Source: a virus. Taken from it: 51,124 nucleotides of DNA. Each line of letters opens with the position of its first letter. Positions within the stretch are counted from its first letter, which is position 1. Under the pieces are notes generated by a model that did no database searches, was not told the origin of the DNA, and was given only the letters and a program-made list of their open reading frames with translations. Where the stretch lies: IMG/VR virus record IMGVR_UViG_3300022745_000043, positions 1-51,124 of that record; one strand, 5' to 3'. Positions 29,482 through 38,852 of this stretch are shown here, piece by piece. The translations under genes were made by a program, and so were the position numbers.

Positions 29482-32195
29482 GCGACAGAACCGTCTCGGT
29501 CCGCCTGCGGGCCGTGACCTCCGAGTACACCGCGGCGATGGCCAAGGCCGGCCAGTCGACCAAGGCGTTCGCCAAGGACGCTGTGCAGCACGTCGAGGGC
29601 ACCGCCCGGTCCCTGCAGGGTGTCTCGACGGAGGCGACGATCGCCGGAGGCGCCCTCCTGGGACTGGGTGTCGCCGCGGTCGCGTCCACCGCGAGGTTCG
29701 ACAAGCAGATGTCGGCCGTCCAGGCCGCCACGAAGGCATCCGCGGCCACGATGGAGCAGCTGCGGGCCTCTGCACTCAAGGCGGGCGCTGACACGGTCTT
29801 CTCCGCGACCGAGGCCGCCGCCGGGCAGGAAGCGTTGTCCAAGGCCGGCGTGTCCACCGCTGACATCCTGCGGGGAGGCTTGCGAGGTGCCCTGGACCTG
29901 GCGGCCGCCGGCGGTATCGAGGTTGCCGACGCAGCCGACACGGCCGCGACCGCGCTAACCGTGTTCGGGCTGCGCGGGTCCGACGTCGAGCACGTCGCAG
30001 ACCTCCTGGCCGCCGGTGCCGGCAAGGCCCAGGGCGGCGTCGACGACCTCGGCATGGCCCTCAAGCAGTCCGCCCTGGTCGCCAAGCAGACCGGCCTCTC
30101 GGTGGAGGACACCACCGGAGCGCTGGCGGAGTTCGCCTCCGCAGGCCTGATCGGCTCGGACGCGGGCACCTCGTTCAAGACCATGCTGCAGCGCCTCACC
30201 CCGCAGTCCGCGCAAGCAGCCGACCTCATGGACCAGCTGGGACTCAACGCCTACGACGCATCTGGGCAGTTCATCGGCCTTGAGGCCTACGCCGGCAAGC
30301 TCCGGGCGGGACTGTCCAAGCTCACCCCCGAAGCCCGCAACGCCGCCCTGGCCACCCTGTTCGGCTCCGACGCCGTTCGCGCGGCCGCGGTGCTGTACAA
30401 CGACGGCGCCGAGGGCGTGAAGAAGTGGCGCGACAACGTCAACGACGCCGGCTACGCCACCGAGCAGGCCGCGACCCGGCTGGACAACCTCGCCGGTGAC
30501 GTCGAGCAGCTACGAGGCTCGCTCGAGACCACCTTCATCAAGACCGGTTCCGACGCCAACGGCGTCATGCGTGGGTCGGTCAAGATTGCCACCGACCTGG
30601 TCAACGAGATCGGCGACCTTCCGGGACCGGTACTCGCCGCAGGGCTCGCCGTGACCACCCTGTCAGGCGGATTCCTCCTTCTCGCCCCTCGCATCGTGGG
30701 CACCATGGACGCGATCACAGTCCTCGGAGAGCGTTCCCCCCGCACGACCCGGGTACTCGGCGGCCTAACCAAGGCGGTCGGCGCCTACGCTTCCGCTGCG
30801 GCGATCGCCACCATCGCGACACAGCCGATGCGCGACGAGATCGACAAGCTTCAGCCCGGCGTCGAGCAGCTCGAGTCCGTGATGCGCTCTTATGCCGAAG
30901 GCGGAGCCAGGTGGTTCACCTCCGCCACTTTCGACGGAGCCAACGCCCTCAACCAGTTCAACGAGGTTCTGGCGACACCGGGCATGGATCGCCACCTTGA
31001 CAACATCACGAACTTCTTCACGTTCGGAGCCGTAGACAACCCGCGTCTCGCTGCCGCAGGGGACTTCATCAACAACTTCGACCAGGCCCTCTCCAACCTG
31101 GTCAGCAGCGGCCACGCCGACATCGCACGCAAGCAGCTCGACGGCCTCTCAGACTCCCTCAAGAGGCAGGCGATCGCCCAAGGCACGGTCGCTCCCTCCA
31201 TGGACGCCATCCTCGGGCAACTGCCGCAGTACAAGGACGCGCTGGCCGGGGTCGGCAACGCGGCCAAGGACGCGGCTGGCGCGAACAGCGATCTCAGCGG
31301 CGCTGTCACCCTCGCGGACCTGGCCGCGAGCAAGGCCGAGGACGCCGTGAAGAACCTCGACGACGCGCTCAAGGCACTTCGCGGCCAGACCGCCGATGCC
31401 GACACGGCGACCGCCAACCTCGAGCAGTCGTTCGCCGACGCCACCGAGGCGGTCAAGAAGAACGGCCAGGCGGTCACCGCCCAGCGCACGAAACTGGACC
31501 TCACGACCCAGGCCGGCCGAGACAACCAGGCCGCCCTCAAGGGCATCAGCGACGCCCTGTTCGACGCGGTCCCGGCATGGCAGGCCGCCGGCGCATCCAC
31601 GACTGAGATCGAGAAGCGCACGAAGGACGCCCGCGACGAGTTCGTCGCCGCCGCCATCAAGATGGGTCTGACCAAGGCCGCGGCCAAGGAGCTCGCGGAC
31701 AAGTACGGCCTCATCCCGACGAAGGTGGCGACAGCCGTCACCACGTCCGGGTTCAACGCCGCGCAGAACGCCGCCGACGAGCTCAAGCGCCACCTGGACA
31801 ACCTGCAGGGCACCTACGTGGTCGAGGTACGCGGGTCGGCGCTGCGCGCGACCCGCCGCGACTCGGACACGTCGAGTCCCGGCCACGCCACGGGCGGCTT
31901 CGTCTACGGTCCCGGCCCGTCATGGCAGGACTCGTTCGACACGCGGGCAGCGGACGGCGAGTTCATCACCCGCGCTGCCGTGGCGCAGGCGAACAAGCCG
32001 CTGATGACCGCCGTCAACGCCAACAACCTCCCCGCCGCCTACGCCTACCTCGCAGCCCGCGTCGGTGCCTCACCGGCCGGCGGCATCACGATCGGCCAGA
32101 TCACCGCGATCAGCGCCCCCGGGGAGCAGGCCGCGACCTCCGTGCCGCGCGCCCTGCGCAACGAGGCATTCCTGCTGGGGATGGGTGGGCGATGA
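29478..32195 (+). CDS. tmp: Tape measure protein
   Basis: 905 residues from GTG 29478. The N-terminus (VRLRAVTSEYTAAMAKAGQS, GVSTEATIAGGALLGLGVAA) and the TP901-type phage tail tape measure core (AVQAATKASAATMEQLRASA, ADTVFSATEAAAGQEALSKA, ALTVFGLRG) are clear. Hydrophobic segments lie near residues 50-70 and 390-440, and long helices fill the rest. At 905 residues the tail would be roughly 135 nm by the usual 1.5 Angstrom per residue. No lysozyme or peptidase domain is evident. Confidence 0.93.
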   Translation: MSDRTVSVRLRAVTSEYTAAMAKAGQSTKAFAKDAVQHVEGTARSLQGVSTEATIAGGALLGLGVAAVASTARFDKQMSAVQAATKASAATMEQLRASALKAGADTVFSATEAAAGQEALSKAGVSTADILRGGLRGALDLAAAGGIEVADAADTAATALTVFGLRGSDVEHVADLLAAGAGKAQGGVDDLGMALKQSALVAKQTGLSVEDTTGALAEFASAGLIGSDAGTSFKTMLQRLTPQSAQAADLMDQLGLNAYDASGQFIGLEAYAGKLRAGLSKLTPEARNAALATLFGSDAVRAAAVLYNDGAEGVKKWRDNVNDAGYATEQAATRLDNLAGDVEQLRGSLETTFIKTGSDANGVMRGSVKIATDLVNEIGDLPGPVLAAGLAVTTLSGGFLLLAPRIVGTMDAITVLGERSPRTTRVLGGLTKAVGAYASAAAIATIATQPMRDEIDKLQPGVEQLESVMRSYAEGGARWFTSATFDGANALNQFNEVLATPGMDRHLDNITNFFTFGAVDNPRLAAAGDFINNFDQALSNLVSSGHADIARKQLDGLSDSLKRQAIAQGTVAPSMDAILGQLPQYKDALAGVGNAAKDAAGANSDLSGAVTLADLAASKAEDAVKNLDDALKALRGQTADADTATANLEQSFADATEAVKKNGQAVTAQRTKLDLTTQAGRDNQAALKGISDALFDAVPAWQAAGASTTEIEKRTKDARDEFVAAAIKMGLTKAAAKELADKYGLIPTKVATAVTTSGFNAAQNAADELKRHLDNLQGTYVVEVRGSALRATRRDSDTSSPGHATGGFVYGPGPSWQDSFDTRAADGEFITRAAVAQANKPLMTAVNANNLPAAYAYLAARVGASPAGGITIGQITAISAPGEQAATSVPRALRNEAFLLGMGGR

Positions 32196-32980
32196 GCGAG
32201 TCCCTGACGGTCAACGGCACCGACCTGGCGACGCTGCTCTACTCGATCCAGGCCACGCCCGGATCCGTAGGAGCACCCCCGATGCGGGGCGGCGACTACG
32301 AGACCCCACGCCGGGCCGGCGCTTCTGCTGGAGCGTTCTGGGCCGGTCCCCGGGTCATGACCGTGCAGGGGCTGCTCTACGGCAACAACGGCGCGGACTT
32401 GGTTCCCACTGACGCGCGAGCCCGCTACCTGGACAACGCGCGCGCACTCGCGGCTCTGCTGTTCAACGGTGGCCGCACGTTCACCGTGACCAGGGTGATC
32501 CCACGCACGAGCGGGGGCGACCTCACTGTCTCCGCGGCCGGCCGCTACCTGGGCGGCTTGGACCGCATCGAGCAGGTGGCCGCCCACGCGGGTCGGGTGG
32601 CCATCGACATCGAGATCCTCGACGGCCTCTGGTACGCGACGAGCGACTCCACGCTGACCGTCACCGGGACCTCCACGCCATCGGTGATCGGCGACACCGA
32701 CACCCGGCGGATCACCCTGACGTTCTCGGGCGTGACCGCGACGCAGCGGCTCACGAACTCGACCACCGGCGAATGGGTCCAGGTCCCCGGGCTGTCATCG
32801 GCGTCCACCGTGCTGGACTGCGAGGCCTTCACCGCGACACGCTCGGCCGCCTCGGTGGCCGGGTCCGTCACCCACAACGGGTCCTTCGTCGACTGGCTGA
32901 CTCTACGGCCGGGGAGCAACAGCCTCGTCCTGACTGGTGGCGGCAGCTGCGCGGTCGCCTACCGGGGCGCGTACCTGTGA
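32192..32980 (+). CDS. dit: Distal tail protein
   Basis: 262 residues from ATG 32192. SLTVNGTDLATLLYSIQATP, then PPMRGGDYETPRRAGASAGA and FWAGPRVMTVQGLLYGNNGA are typical of actinophage distal tail proteins (Dit). The C-terminal half is a beta-sandwich (ITLTFSGVTATQRLTNSTTG, NSLVLTGGGSCAVAYRGAYL). It forms the hub at the tail tip just after the tape measure. Confidence 0.87.
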   Translation: MSESLTVNGTDLATLLYSIQATPGSVGAPPMRGGDYETPRRAGASAGAFWAGPRVMTVQGLLYGNNGADLVPTDARARYLDNARALAALLFNGGRTFTVTRVIPRTSGGDLTVSAAGRYLGGLDRIEQVAAHAGRVAIDIEILDGLWYATSDSTLTVTGTSTPSVIGDTDTRRITLTFSGVTATQRLTNSTTGEWVQVPGLSSASTVLDCEAFTATRSAASVAGSVTHNGSFVDWLTLRPGSNSLVLTGGGSCAVAYRGAYL

Positions 32981-34557
32981 GCGCCCCCGCGATCGAGGTC
33001 CGCCTCTACGGTGGGGACGGCTCGACGTTCATCCGCGTCCTGTCGCGCCGCCGTGGCCTGCAGGTGCTCGAGGAGTTCAACGGAGTGGGCTCCGGCACCG
33101 TGACCGTCCCCAGCGATGACGCCGCCGGTGTGTCCCGTGACCGCATCATCAAGGTCGCCTACGACGGCACCGAGGTGGCGGCGTTCATCATCGAGAAGAT
33201 CGAGCGCGCGCAGGTGTCCGCGGATGGCCTGGTGTGGCTGACCCTGTCCGGGCGCGGGATGCTCGCGTGGCTCGAGGACGCGGTCACCTACCCGCAGGGC
33301 TCGACACTGGCGCAGTACAGCCCGAGCGATCGGCCGTTCAACTTCGCCGGCACGGGCGGCGGCTTCGACGCGCGCACGTCCTGGTACAGCCCACTGGGGT
33401 TTCGTCAGAAGGACGCCACCGATCATCGCGCCGGCTACCCCAAGGGGTGGCCGGACCGCAACGCGTACTGGATCTGGCGCACCAACCCTGCGTCGTCGAC
33501 TTCGGCCAACGCACGGAACTGGTTCAAGGCGACGCTGACCACGACCACGACCAAGCGGGTTCGCCTCTACGCCTCGTGCGACGGCGGCGGGTTCCAGTTC
33601 TTCATCGACGGCGCTCTGATGGTGCAGACCTCGGACCTGCAGAAGGACGGCCCGACGTGGCGGCGAATGGCGACCCGAGTCCTGTCCCTGCCTGCAGGGA
33701 CGCACAAGCTGGCCGCCTACGCCACCAACGGGGTGAACGGGTCCCCGTCGGGCAAGGCGGGCTTCATGGCGTGCATCGCGGAGATCGACACCACGGGCAA
33801 GCCGACCCAGGTGCTGCGCCACACTGACCTGACCAACTGGAGCGTCGCGTCCAGCGAGCCCAAGTGGTACCCCTCGGAGATCGCCCGGGCGCTCATCGAC
33901 GACGCCACCGCCCGTGGGGTGTCCCGGGTCGGCTACCTGACGGTTGACTGGTCAGCGACCCTGGACTCCTCGTCGCGGGCTTGGTCGACGCTGATCGCAA
34001 CGACGATCCGCTGCGGCACGAACCTGCTCGACGTCATCGCCACGCTCGTCGACCACGGCGTGGACTTTTGGGCGGACCCGGCCACGAACCGGCTCAAGGC
34101 GTATGAGACCCGCGGGTCGGACAAGTCCGCGACGGTCCTGCTCAAGGGCGGGAAGAACCTGACCGCGTATGAGACTGCCGCGACCTCGACCGGCAAGACC
34201 GCAGCGCTGGTGCGCTCGGCGGACGGGTGGACCGAGGCGTCGAACTCGACCGGGGTCTCGACCTACGGTCGACGCGAGACGTACTACGAGTTCGGGAACA
34301 CCGCGTCGGAGGCGACGGCCGCTGCCGCCGCGTCACGGATCCTGTCGCGCACCGCTCGCACGACGATCGACGTGCAGTCCTGTACGACGGTGCCGACCGC
34401 GGATACTCGACCGTTTCTGGACTACAGCCCAGGTGACCGGGTCTCCGCGTACTCCTCGACGGGCACCCTGTCCTCCGCCCGCGTGCTGTCCCTCGCCCTG
34501 GTCGAGGCCGAGGACGGGACGCTGACCTGCGAGCACGACCTGGAGGTGTTGGTCTAG
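32977..34557 (+). CDS. Minor tail (tail hub) protein with inserted binding module
   Basis: 526 residues from GTG 32977. The N-terminal IEVRLYGGDGSTFIRVLSRR, then GSGTVTVPSDDAA, VAAFIIEKIERAQVSADGLV and LSGRGMLAWLEDAVTYPQG match Gp37-like tail hub proteins. Residues about 150-275 (YWIWRTNPASSTSANARNWF, RVRLYASCDGGGFQFFIDGA, GTHKLAAYATNG) are an inserted PA14- or carbohydrate-binding-like beta sandwich. The hub resumes with IRCGTNLLDVIATLVDHGVD. It likely contacts the cell wall glycans. Confidence 0.82.
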   Translation: MSAPAIEVRLYGGDGSTFIRVLSRRRGLQVLEEFNGVGSGTVTVPSDDAAGVSRDRIIKVAYDGTEVAAFIIEKIERAQVSADGLVWLTLSGRGMLAWLEDAVTYPQGSTLAQYSPSDRPFNFAGTGGGFDARTSWYSPLGFRQKDATDHRAGYPKGWPDRNAYWIWRTNPASSTSANARNWFKATLTTTTTKRVRLYASCDGGGFQFFIDGALMVQTSDLQKDGPTWRRMATRVLSLPAGTHKLAAYATNGVNGSPSGKAGFMACIAEIDTTGKPTQVLRHTDLTNWSVASSEPKWYPSEIARALIDDATARGVSRVGYLTVDWSATLDSSSRAWSTLIATTIRCGTNLLDVIATLVDHGVDFWADPATNRLKAYETRGSDKSATVLLKGGKNLTAYETAATSTGKTAALVRSADGWTEASNSTGVSTYGRRETYYEFGNTASEATAAAAASRILSRTARTTIDVQSCTTVPTADTRPFLDYSPGDRVSAYSSTGTLSSARVLSLALVEAEDGTLTCEHDLEVLV

Positions 34558-35612
34558 TGGTCGACTCCGAGCTCGGCGAGCTGCGCCGGCCCCCACGTCC
34601 GATCGGTCAGCGCGTCGAACGACTGGCCCGCTGGCGTGCCCAGGGCCTGGCGTTGGGTGAGAGCGACACCCCGTTCCCCGCCGACGACGACACCACCCTG
34701 CTTCAGGGCGGGGATGCGTCCGCGAGCGAGTCCATGGCCACCCCGCAGTGGCATCTCGACCAGTTCGACCTGACATACGCGACGACCTCCCCGCTGACCC
34801 TGACGTACATCCCCGAGGCGTCCAGCGAGGTCGTGAGCCTCAACGGGATCCGTCTTGACCCCGCCGTGGACTACTCGATCGCGGGCGCGAGTCTGACACT
34901 CACCGACCTCGCGTCACTTCGGCTGGGCATCGGCGCTGACACATGGGACCTGGTCGCGTCCTACGCCTACTACGACCAGGCCACCAGCGACCCCGCCCCG
35001 GTCCAGACCTTCGGCGGCTTGGAGACCTCGACGGTGACGCTCGCTGCCGCCCCAACCGACGGGTTCGCGGTCCTGGTCACCTCTGGAGGCGTGACTGCGG
35101 TCAGCGGCGCGTATGCGACGTGGACGCTGCTGTTCTCGGGCTCACCCGGGCCCGGCGGCGCGGACAGCTACATGAAGCTGTGGGTCGGGCTCGGCCCGAC
35201 CGGTGGCACGTCGATCAGTCTGACGACCAGCGACAACCGCTACTGCGCAGGTGTCGTGTTCGAGGGCGACTACAGCACCGTCACCCTGCGGAACTCGGCG
35301 AGCACCGACCTGCACGACGTCCTGGGTGCGGTCAGCGCGGCGTCGGTGGCCGCCGTCGTCGGCGATGTGGCGATCGGCGCGGTCCTGTGCGGGCCCGACT
35401 TCCTGTCCGGCCGGTACCCCGACAGCACGAGCCTGTGGTCCGAGACCGGCTACACGGGCACGCGCGCGGAGGTCCACGGCGGAGCCGTCGCATCCGGCGC
35501 CGGCATCACCGCCGGCATCGCCACCGCGACCTCCATCGACTCGACGCTGTACGTCACCGGCAACACCACCGGCTACACGCAGGTCGCGAACTTCTCCCTG
35601 GATGTCGCCTGA
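34557..35612 (+). CDS. Minor tail protein
   Basis: 351 residues from GTG 34557. The N-terminal 60 residues (LGELRRPPRPIGQRVERLAR, GLALGESDTPFPADDDTTLL) are an attachment segment often seen in actinophage tip proteins. The next 60 residues (LTYIPEASSEVVSLNGIRLD, DYSIAGASLTLTD) form a small beta domain, followed by an Ala/Gly/Thr-rich beta domain to the end. It probably forms a fibre or receptor-binding part. ATG-overlapped by the next gene. Confidence 0.72.
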   Translation: MVDSELGELRRPPRPIGQRVERLARWRAQGLALGESDTPFPADDDTTLLQGGDASASESMATPQWHLDQFDLTYATTSPLTLTYIPEASSEVVSLNGIRLDPAVDYSIAGASLTLTDLASLRLGIGADTWDLVASYAYYDQATSDPAPVQTFGGLETSTVTLAAAPTDGFAVLVTSGGVTAVSGAYATWTLLFSGSPGPGGADSYMKLWVGLGPTGGTSISLTTSDNRYCAGVVFEGDYSTVTLRNSASTDLHDVLGAVSAASVAAVVGDVAIGAVLCGPDFLSGRYPDSTSLWSETGYTGTRAEVHGGAVASGAGITAGIATATSIDSTLYVTGNTTGYTQVANFSLDVA

Positions 35613-36034
35613 TGGGCGCCACCCGACCCCGCATCCAGCAATGGCATCCGTCCGGCGCCACAGACGGGCAGGTCCCCACCTACCGCACCGCGACGGGCGT
35701 CTACGCTCCCGAGACGCCATCGCCGGTCACCGTGTGCCGGGGCTACATCGTCGCCGTCGGCGGTGAGCTGGCCGTCTACCTCGGTGCCACGCCGATCACC
35801 TCGAGCGACGAGCTGTTCGTCAACGGGCTCCGCAAGGCGTGGGGGGGCGTGGACTACACGCTCTCGGGTTCTGTGATGCTCCTGACCACTGCGCTCTCCG
35901 CGGCCGACAAGGTCATCGTCACCTATCTCACGTCGGCCTCGTGCGGCATCCCAGCCCTCGGCCCGCTGCCCACTGGGTTCACCCGACCCGTCGCGGTCAC
36001 CCGACTCCCCAACCGTCTCCACCGAGTCCGCTAG
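35612..36034 (+). CDS. Small tail-tip protein
   Basis: 140 residues. The N-terminus IQQWHPSGATDGQVPTYRTA, then a beta domain (ITSSDELFVNGLRKAWGGVD, YTLSGSVMLLTTALSAADKV) shares the ELFVNGLRxxxGxDYTLSG pattern with the beta domain of the upstream protein (EVVSLNGIRLDPAVDYSIAG). Both are likely head or knob modules of the baseplate. Confidence 0.7.
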   Translation: MGATRPRIQQWHPSGATDGQVPTYRTATGVYAPETPSPVTVCRGYIVAVGGELAVYLGATPITSSDELFVNGLRKAWGGVDYTLSGSVMLLTTALSAADKVIVTYLTSASCGIPALGPLPTGFTRPVAVTRLPNRLHRVR

Positions 36035-36042
36035 GAGCCCGC

Positions 36043-36507
36043 ATGTCCAAGCCCCTGTACGTCGCCCGCGTGTCCGCCGTCGCGTGCGCGTCGAACGGCG
36101 CCAAGACGATGATCCAGGTCGTCACGCCCTCCACCGTGGGCCTGCGGGTCAAGGAGGTGGGGTTCTCCTTCGACGGCACAGACGCCACGAAGACTCCGGT
36201 CCTGGTGGAGCTGCTGCTGCAGACCACCGCTGGCACGTCCTCCGCTCTGACGCTGGTCAAGGGTGGCGGTCAGGGCGCCCGGACGGCCCTGTGCTCGGCG
36301 CTGCAGACGTTCACCGCGGAGCCCACCGCGAGCGACGTGCTCCTGTCCGAGTACGTGAGCCCCGCAGGCGGCTTCGACCGGATCCAGTGGCCGCTGGACG
36401 ACGAGCCCGAGCTTGTCGTGTCCACCCGCCTGGGTCTGAGGGTCACGACCGTGACAGGCTCGGGGACGCCGAACTTCACCGGCTACATCCGGTTCGAGGA
36501 AGTCTGA
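36043..36507 (+). CDS. Small tail-associated protein
   Basis: 154 residues from ATG 36043 with AGGAG upstream. VARVSAVACASNGAKTMIQV, LRVKEVGFSFDGTDATKTPV, LVELLLQTTAGTSSALTLVK and PELVVSTRLGLRVTTVTG describe a jelly-roll-like small protein found next to tail-tip genes in actinophages. Possibly a fibre or decoration protein. Confidence 0.68.
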   Translation: MSKPLYVARVSAVACASNGAKTMIQVVTPSTVGLRVKEVGFSFDGTDATKTPVLVELLLQTTAGTSSALTLVKGGGQGARTALCSALQTFTAEPTASDVLLSEYVSPAGGFDRIQWPLDDEPELVVSTRLGLRVTTVTGSGTPNFTGYIRFEEV

Positions 36508-36510
36508 CCC

Positions 36511-37260
36511 GTGACCAGCCTGCTCGGTTGGTGGAAGTGCGACGAGACCGCCGGGACAACACTGGCCGACTCGTCCGGGCACGCCCGCACCGTGAACCTC
36601 AACAGTTCCTACAGCGTCGGCGTCGCGGGGATCTCCACCAACAGCGTCGGGACGAACAAGGCCGTCGACTTCACCAGCGGCTACGGCTCGCGCGCTGGTG
36701 ACACGACCCTGCGGAACCTGACCAACTGGACGCTCGGGGCCTGGATCAACCTGGACACGTTCGCCGCCGGGAACAGCAACGCCGTGGTCGGGATGACCCG
36801 CACGGGCAGTGCGAAGCTCAACTTCGCGATGGGTCACAACCTCGACAACCTCTGGGGCTCGGGTCAGTTCGGGTGCGGCTTCTACGACAACACCGCGTGG
36901 CGCACCGCGCACTGGTCCACGCCGTTGAGCACCGGGACGACGTACTTCCTCGCCGCGTCCTACGACGGCACGACCATGAAGTTCTACGTCGACGGCTCCC
37001 TGAAGAGCACCACGACCCCTGGCGGCACGAACGGCGCATCGGACGGCTCGCTGATCCTCGGCCGCTATTGGGGTTCCGACACGGCCTACCTGGACGGGCG
37101 CCTCGACGACGTCGTCATCTTCGACGGAGCCCTCTCCGATGGCGACGTCTCGGCCCTGTTCGCCGACATGAACTACGCGGCCTCGTTCGTCCCTCGGCCG
37201 CCGATCCGCCCGATCGCCGTCAGGAACCGCCAGGCCGGGATCCGCGCCGCGTCGCTGTGA
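36511..37260 (+). CDS. LamG-like lectin domain tail protein
   Basis: 249 residues from GTG 36511. LLGWWKCDETAGTTLADSSG, TNWTLGAWINLDTFAAGNSN, TTYFLAASYDGTTMKFYVDG and GRLDDVVIFDGALSDGDVSA form a complete LamG/concanavalin A-like domain, the fold used for glycan binding. Coming last among the tail genes, it is the best candidate receptor-binding or accessory adhesin. The short C-terminus (RPIAVRNRQAGIRAASL) is basic. Confidence 0.82.
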   Translation: MTSLLGWWKCDETAGTTLADSSGHARTVNLNSSYSVGVAGISTNSVGTNKAVDFTSGYGSRAGDTTLRNLTNWTLGAWINLDTFAAGNSNAVVGMTRTGSAKLNFAMGHNLDNLWGSGQFGCGFYDNTAWRTAHWSTPLSTGTTYFLAASYDGTTMKFYVDGSLKSTTTPGGTNGASDGSLILGRYWGSDTAYLDGRLDDVVIFDGALSDGDVSALFADMNYAASFVPRPPIRPIAVRNRQAGIRAASL

Positions 37261-37300
37261 GAACCACATGGCACCCATCACGACGGGAGGACGCGAGGAG

Positions 37301-37615
37301 ATGAGCGAGCCCATGGGGGAGGACTTCCCGCCCGTCACGCGAGGGAACCGGACCGACACCATCCTGGTCGAGCTCGGGTCGGTGAAGACGTCGGCGGCGA
37401 TGGCGGCCGACGCCGCCCGCCGGACCGAAGCGGCCGTGTCATCCCTCGCGGTGCGCGTGAACCGGCTCGAGGTCGACCTGGCCGCGCTCAAGGCCAGCAC
37501 CGAGGCCGAGCGCGCCGACCGACCGCCCCGCACCCCCATCGCGACGTGGGTGTCCCTCGGGATCTCGGTCCTGCTCGCCCTGTACGTCGTCCTGGACCAC
37601 ACCCCCAGCCCCTGA
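37301..37615 (+). CDS. Membrane-anchored coiled-coil protein, lysis cassette
   Basis: 104 residues from ATG 37301, chosen because GGGAGG lies ten bases upstream; ATG 37268 has no ribosome site. A helix (TDTILVELGSVKTSAAMAAD) and coiled coil (VNRLEVDLAALKASTEAERA) precede one C-terminal transmembrane segment (WVSLGISVLLALYVVLD). This layout is like XhlA-type holin partners, and it sits immediately before the holin. Confidence 0.7.
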   Translation: MSEPMGEDFPPVTRGNRTDTILVELGSVKTSAAMAADAARRTEAAVSSLAVRVNRLEVDLAALKASTEAERADRPPRTPIATWVSLGISVLLALYVVLDHTPSP

Positions 37616-37631
37616 TCCGCGCTCGCCCCTG

Positions 37632-37657
37632 ACGCCCTCGGCAACCGCCGGGGGCGT
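37632..37657 (+). terminator. Small terminator in the lysis cassette
   Basis: ACGCCCTCGG (37632-37641) pairs with CCGGGGGCGT (37648-37657) with one wobble pair and a six-base loop, followed by TCC. It lies between the coiled-coil gene and the holin gene. Confidence 0.55.
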
Positions 37658-37679
37658 TCCTCGTGAAGGGACCCAACCG

Positions 37680-37997
37680 ATGAACGACTCGACCCGGCGG
37701 TCGCTGCGAACCCTGTACCAGGGCATCGTCGCGCTGCTCACGATCGTCCCCGTCCTGCTGTCGATCGTGCTCCCGCTCCTGCCACCGGGCACCGACCTGA
37801 CGGTGAAGGTGGGCGCGATCGCCGCGTCGGTCCTGGCCGGACTCGCTGTCGTCACCAAGGTCATCAACGCGCTCGAGGACCGCGGCCTGATCCCCGCGTG
37901 GCTCAAGGGCGACACCCCCATCGACGCCACCACCCCGTCCGCCGGCGCTCACGTCATCACCGACGTGCCCCCGGCCGAGCCGGGGGTCGACCAGTGA
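37680..37997 (+). CDS. Holin
   Basis: 105 residues. Two transmembrane helices (GIVALLTIVPVLLSIVLPLL and VKVGAIAASVLAGLAVVTKV) with a short N-terminus and an acidic C-terminal tail match two-helix actinophage holins. It should form the membrane lesion that releases the endolysin encoded directly after it (four-base overlap). Confidence 0.85.
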   Translation: MNDSTRRSLRTLYQGIVALLTIVPVLLSIVLPLLPPGTDLTVKVGAIAASVLAGLAVVTKVINALEDRGLIPAWLKGDTPIDATTPSAGAHVITDVPPAEPGVDQ

Positions 37998-38743
37998 CCA
38001 CCGCCCCCGACACCAAGGTCACCCGCAACGGCTGCACCCTCACCCAGCGCGTCTGGGACCTGATCGCAGACGTCAGCCGGGTCACCGGCCACACCCTGGT
38101 CGTCATCCAGGGTGGCTTCCGCGACCCCGACGGCGCGGGCCCGCTGCCCTCGGCCGGCGCGACCGCGTCCGTCGGCGCCCACGACATCGGCGACGTGTTC
38201 GACATCGAGCGTGGCACCTTCACCGACGCCGAGCTCACGACGATCGCCGTCGAGCTGCGCCGCCGCAACGTGGCCTTCTGGTGGCGACTGCGCCGCTACG
38301 GGTGGACCTCCACGGGCGAGCACGGCCACGGCGTCGTCCGCGACTCCGTCTACGGCCTGTCCGCCCTGGCCCGCTCCCAGGTCGTCGACTACGACCGCGG
38401 GCTCGACGGCCTCGCCCACGCCACCGCCGCCGCCCGCCCCTACAAGGGGAAGGACTACCACCCCCGCCCCACGCAGCAGCATTGGCCGTTCCCCGGTCGC
38501 GTCGTCGTCTACGCGGACCTGACCTCGCCGCTGCGCTGGATCCGCCGCACGGCGTCGGTCGCGATCTGGCAGCAGGCGCTCCAGGCGGAGAAGTTCATGA
38601 ACGACCCGGCCTCCGTGACGGGGCGCTGGAACCGGGCGACGGCCATCGCACACGCCCGTGCGGTCGCCGCGAACGGCGGGTCCGCGTCGAGTGCCCTCAC
38701 GACGCTGGGCCGCAAGCACGGCTTCACCTGGCGCAGCCGGTAG
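37994..38743 (+). CDS. Endolysin, M15-type zinc peptidase
   Basis: 249 residues from GTG 37994. The peptidase core has VGAHDIGDVFDIERG (S/A-x-H-x2-G-x3-D) near residues 60-74 and EHGHGVV near 108-114, matching the zinc ligands (His, Asp, His) of the D-Ala-D-Ala carboxypeptidase/M15 fold. An RDP motif (GGFRDPDGAG) precedes them. The C-terminal 70 residues (RRTASVAIWQQALQAEKFMN, AIAHARAVAANGGSASSALT) are helical and could bind the cell wall. No signal peptide, so export depends on the holin. Confidence 0.82.
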   Translation: MTTAPDTKVTRNGCTLTQRVWDLIADVSRVTGHTLVVIQGGFRDPDGAGPLPSAGATASVGAHDIGDVFDIERGTFTDAELTTIAVELRRRNVAFWWRLRRYGWTSTGEHGHGVVRDSVYGLSALARSQVVDYDRGLDGLAHATAAARPYKGKDYHPRPTQQHWPFPGRVVVYADLTSPLRWIRRTASVAIWQQALQAEKFMNDPASVTGRWNRATAIAHARAVAANGGSASSALTTLGRKHGFTWRSR

Positions 38744-38797
38744 CCCCCTGACGTCGGGTCGGGTCCGTCGCCGAGGGGCGGGCCTGGCCCGACACTG

Positions 38798-38845
38798 CAC
38801 GACGAAGCCCCCGCTCTCCTCCGGGAGGGCGGGGGCTTCGTCGTG
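38798..38845. terminator. Very strong bidirectional terminator closing the late operon
   Basis: A perfect 17-bp stem (38798-38814 with 38829-38845, CACGACGAAGCCCCCGC) and 14-nt loop separates the endolysin gene from the leftward cargo operon, which ends eight bases away. It has A-rich and T-rich parts on both sides, so it can act in both directions. Confidence 0.85.
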
Positions 38846-38852
38846 CGTGAGG

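Noticed and set aside
36031-37644. A 537-residue leftward frame opposite the tail-tip and LamG genes
   Set aside because: Composition is typical of a shadow frame (Gly, Arg, Val, His rich), and the opposite strand holds well-formed genes with ribosome sites.
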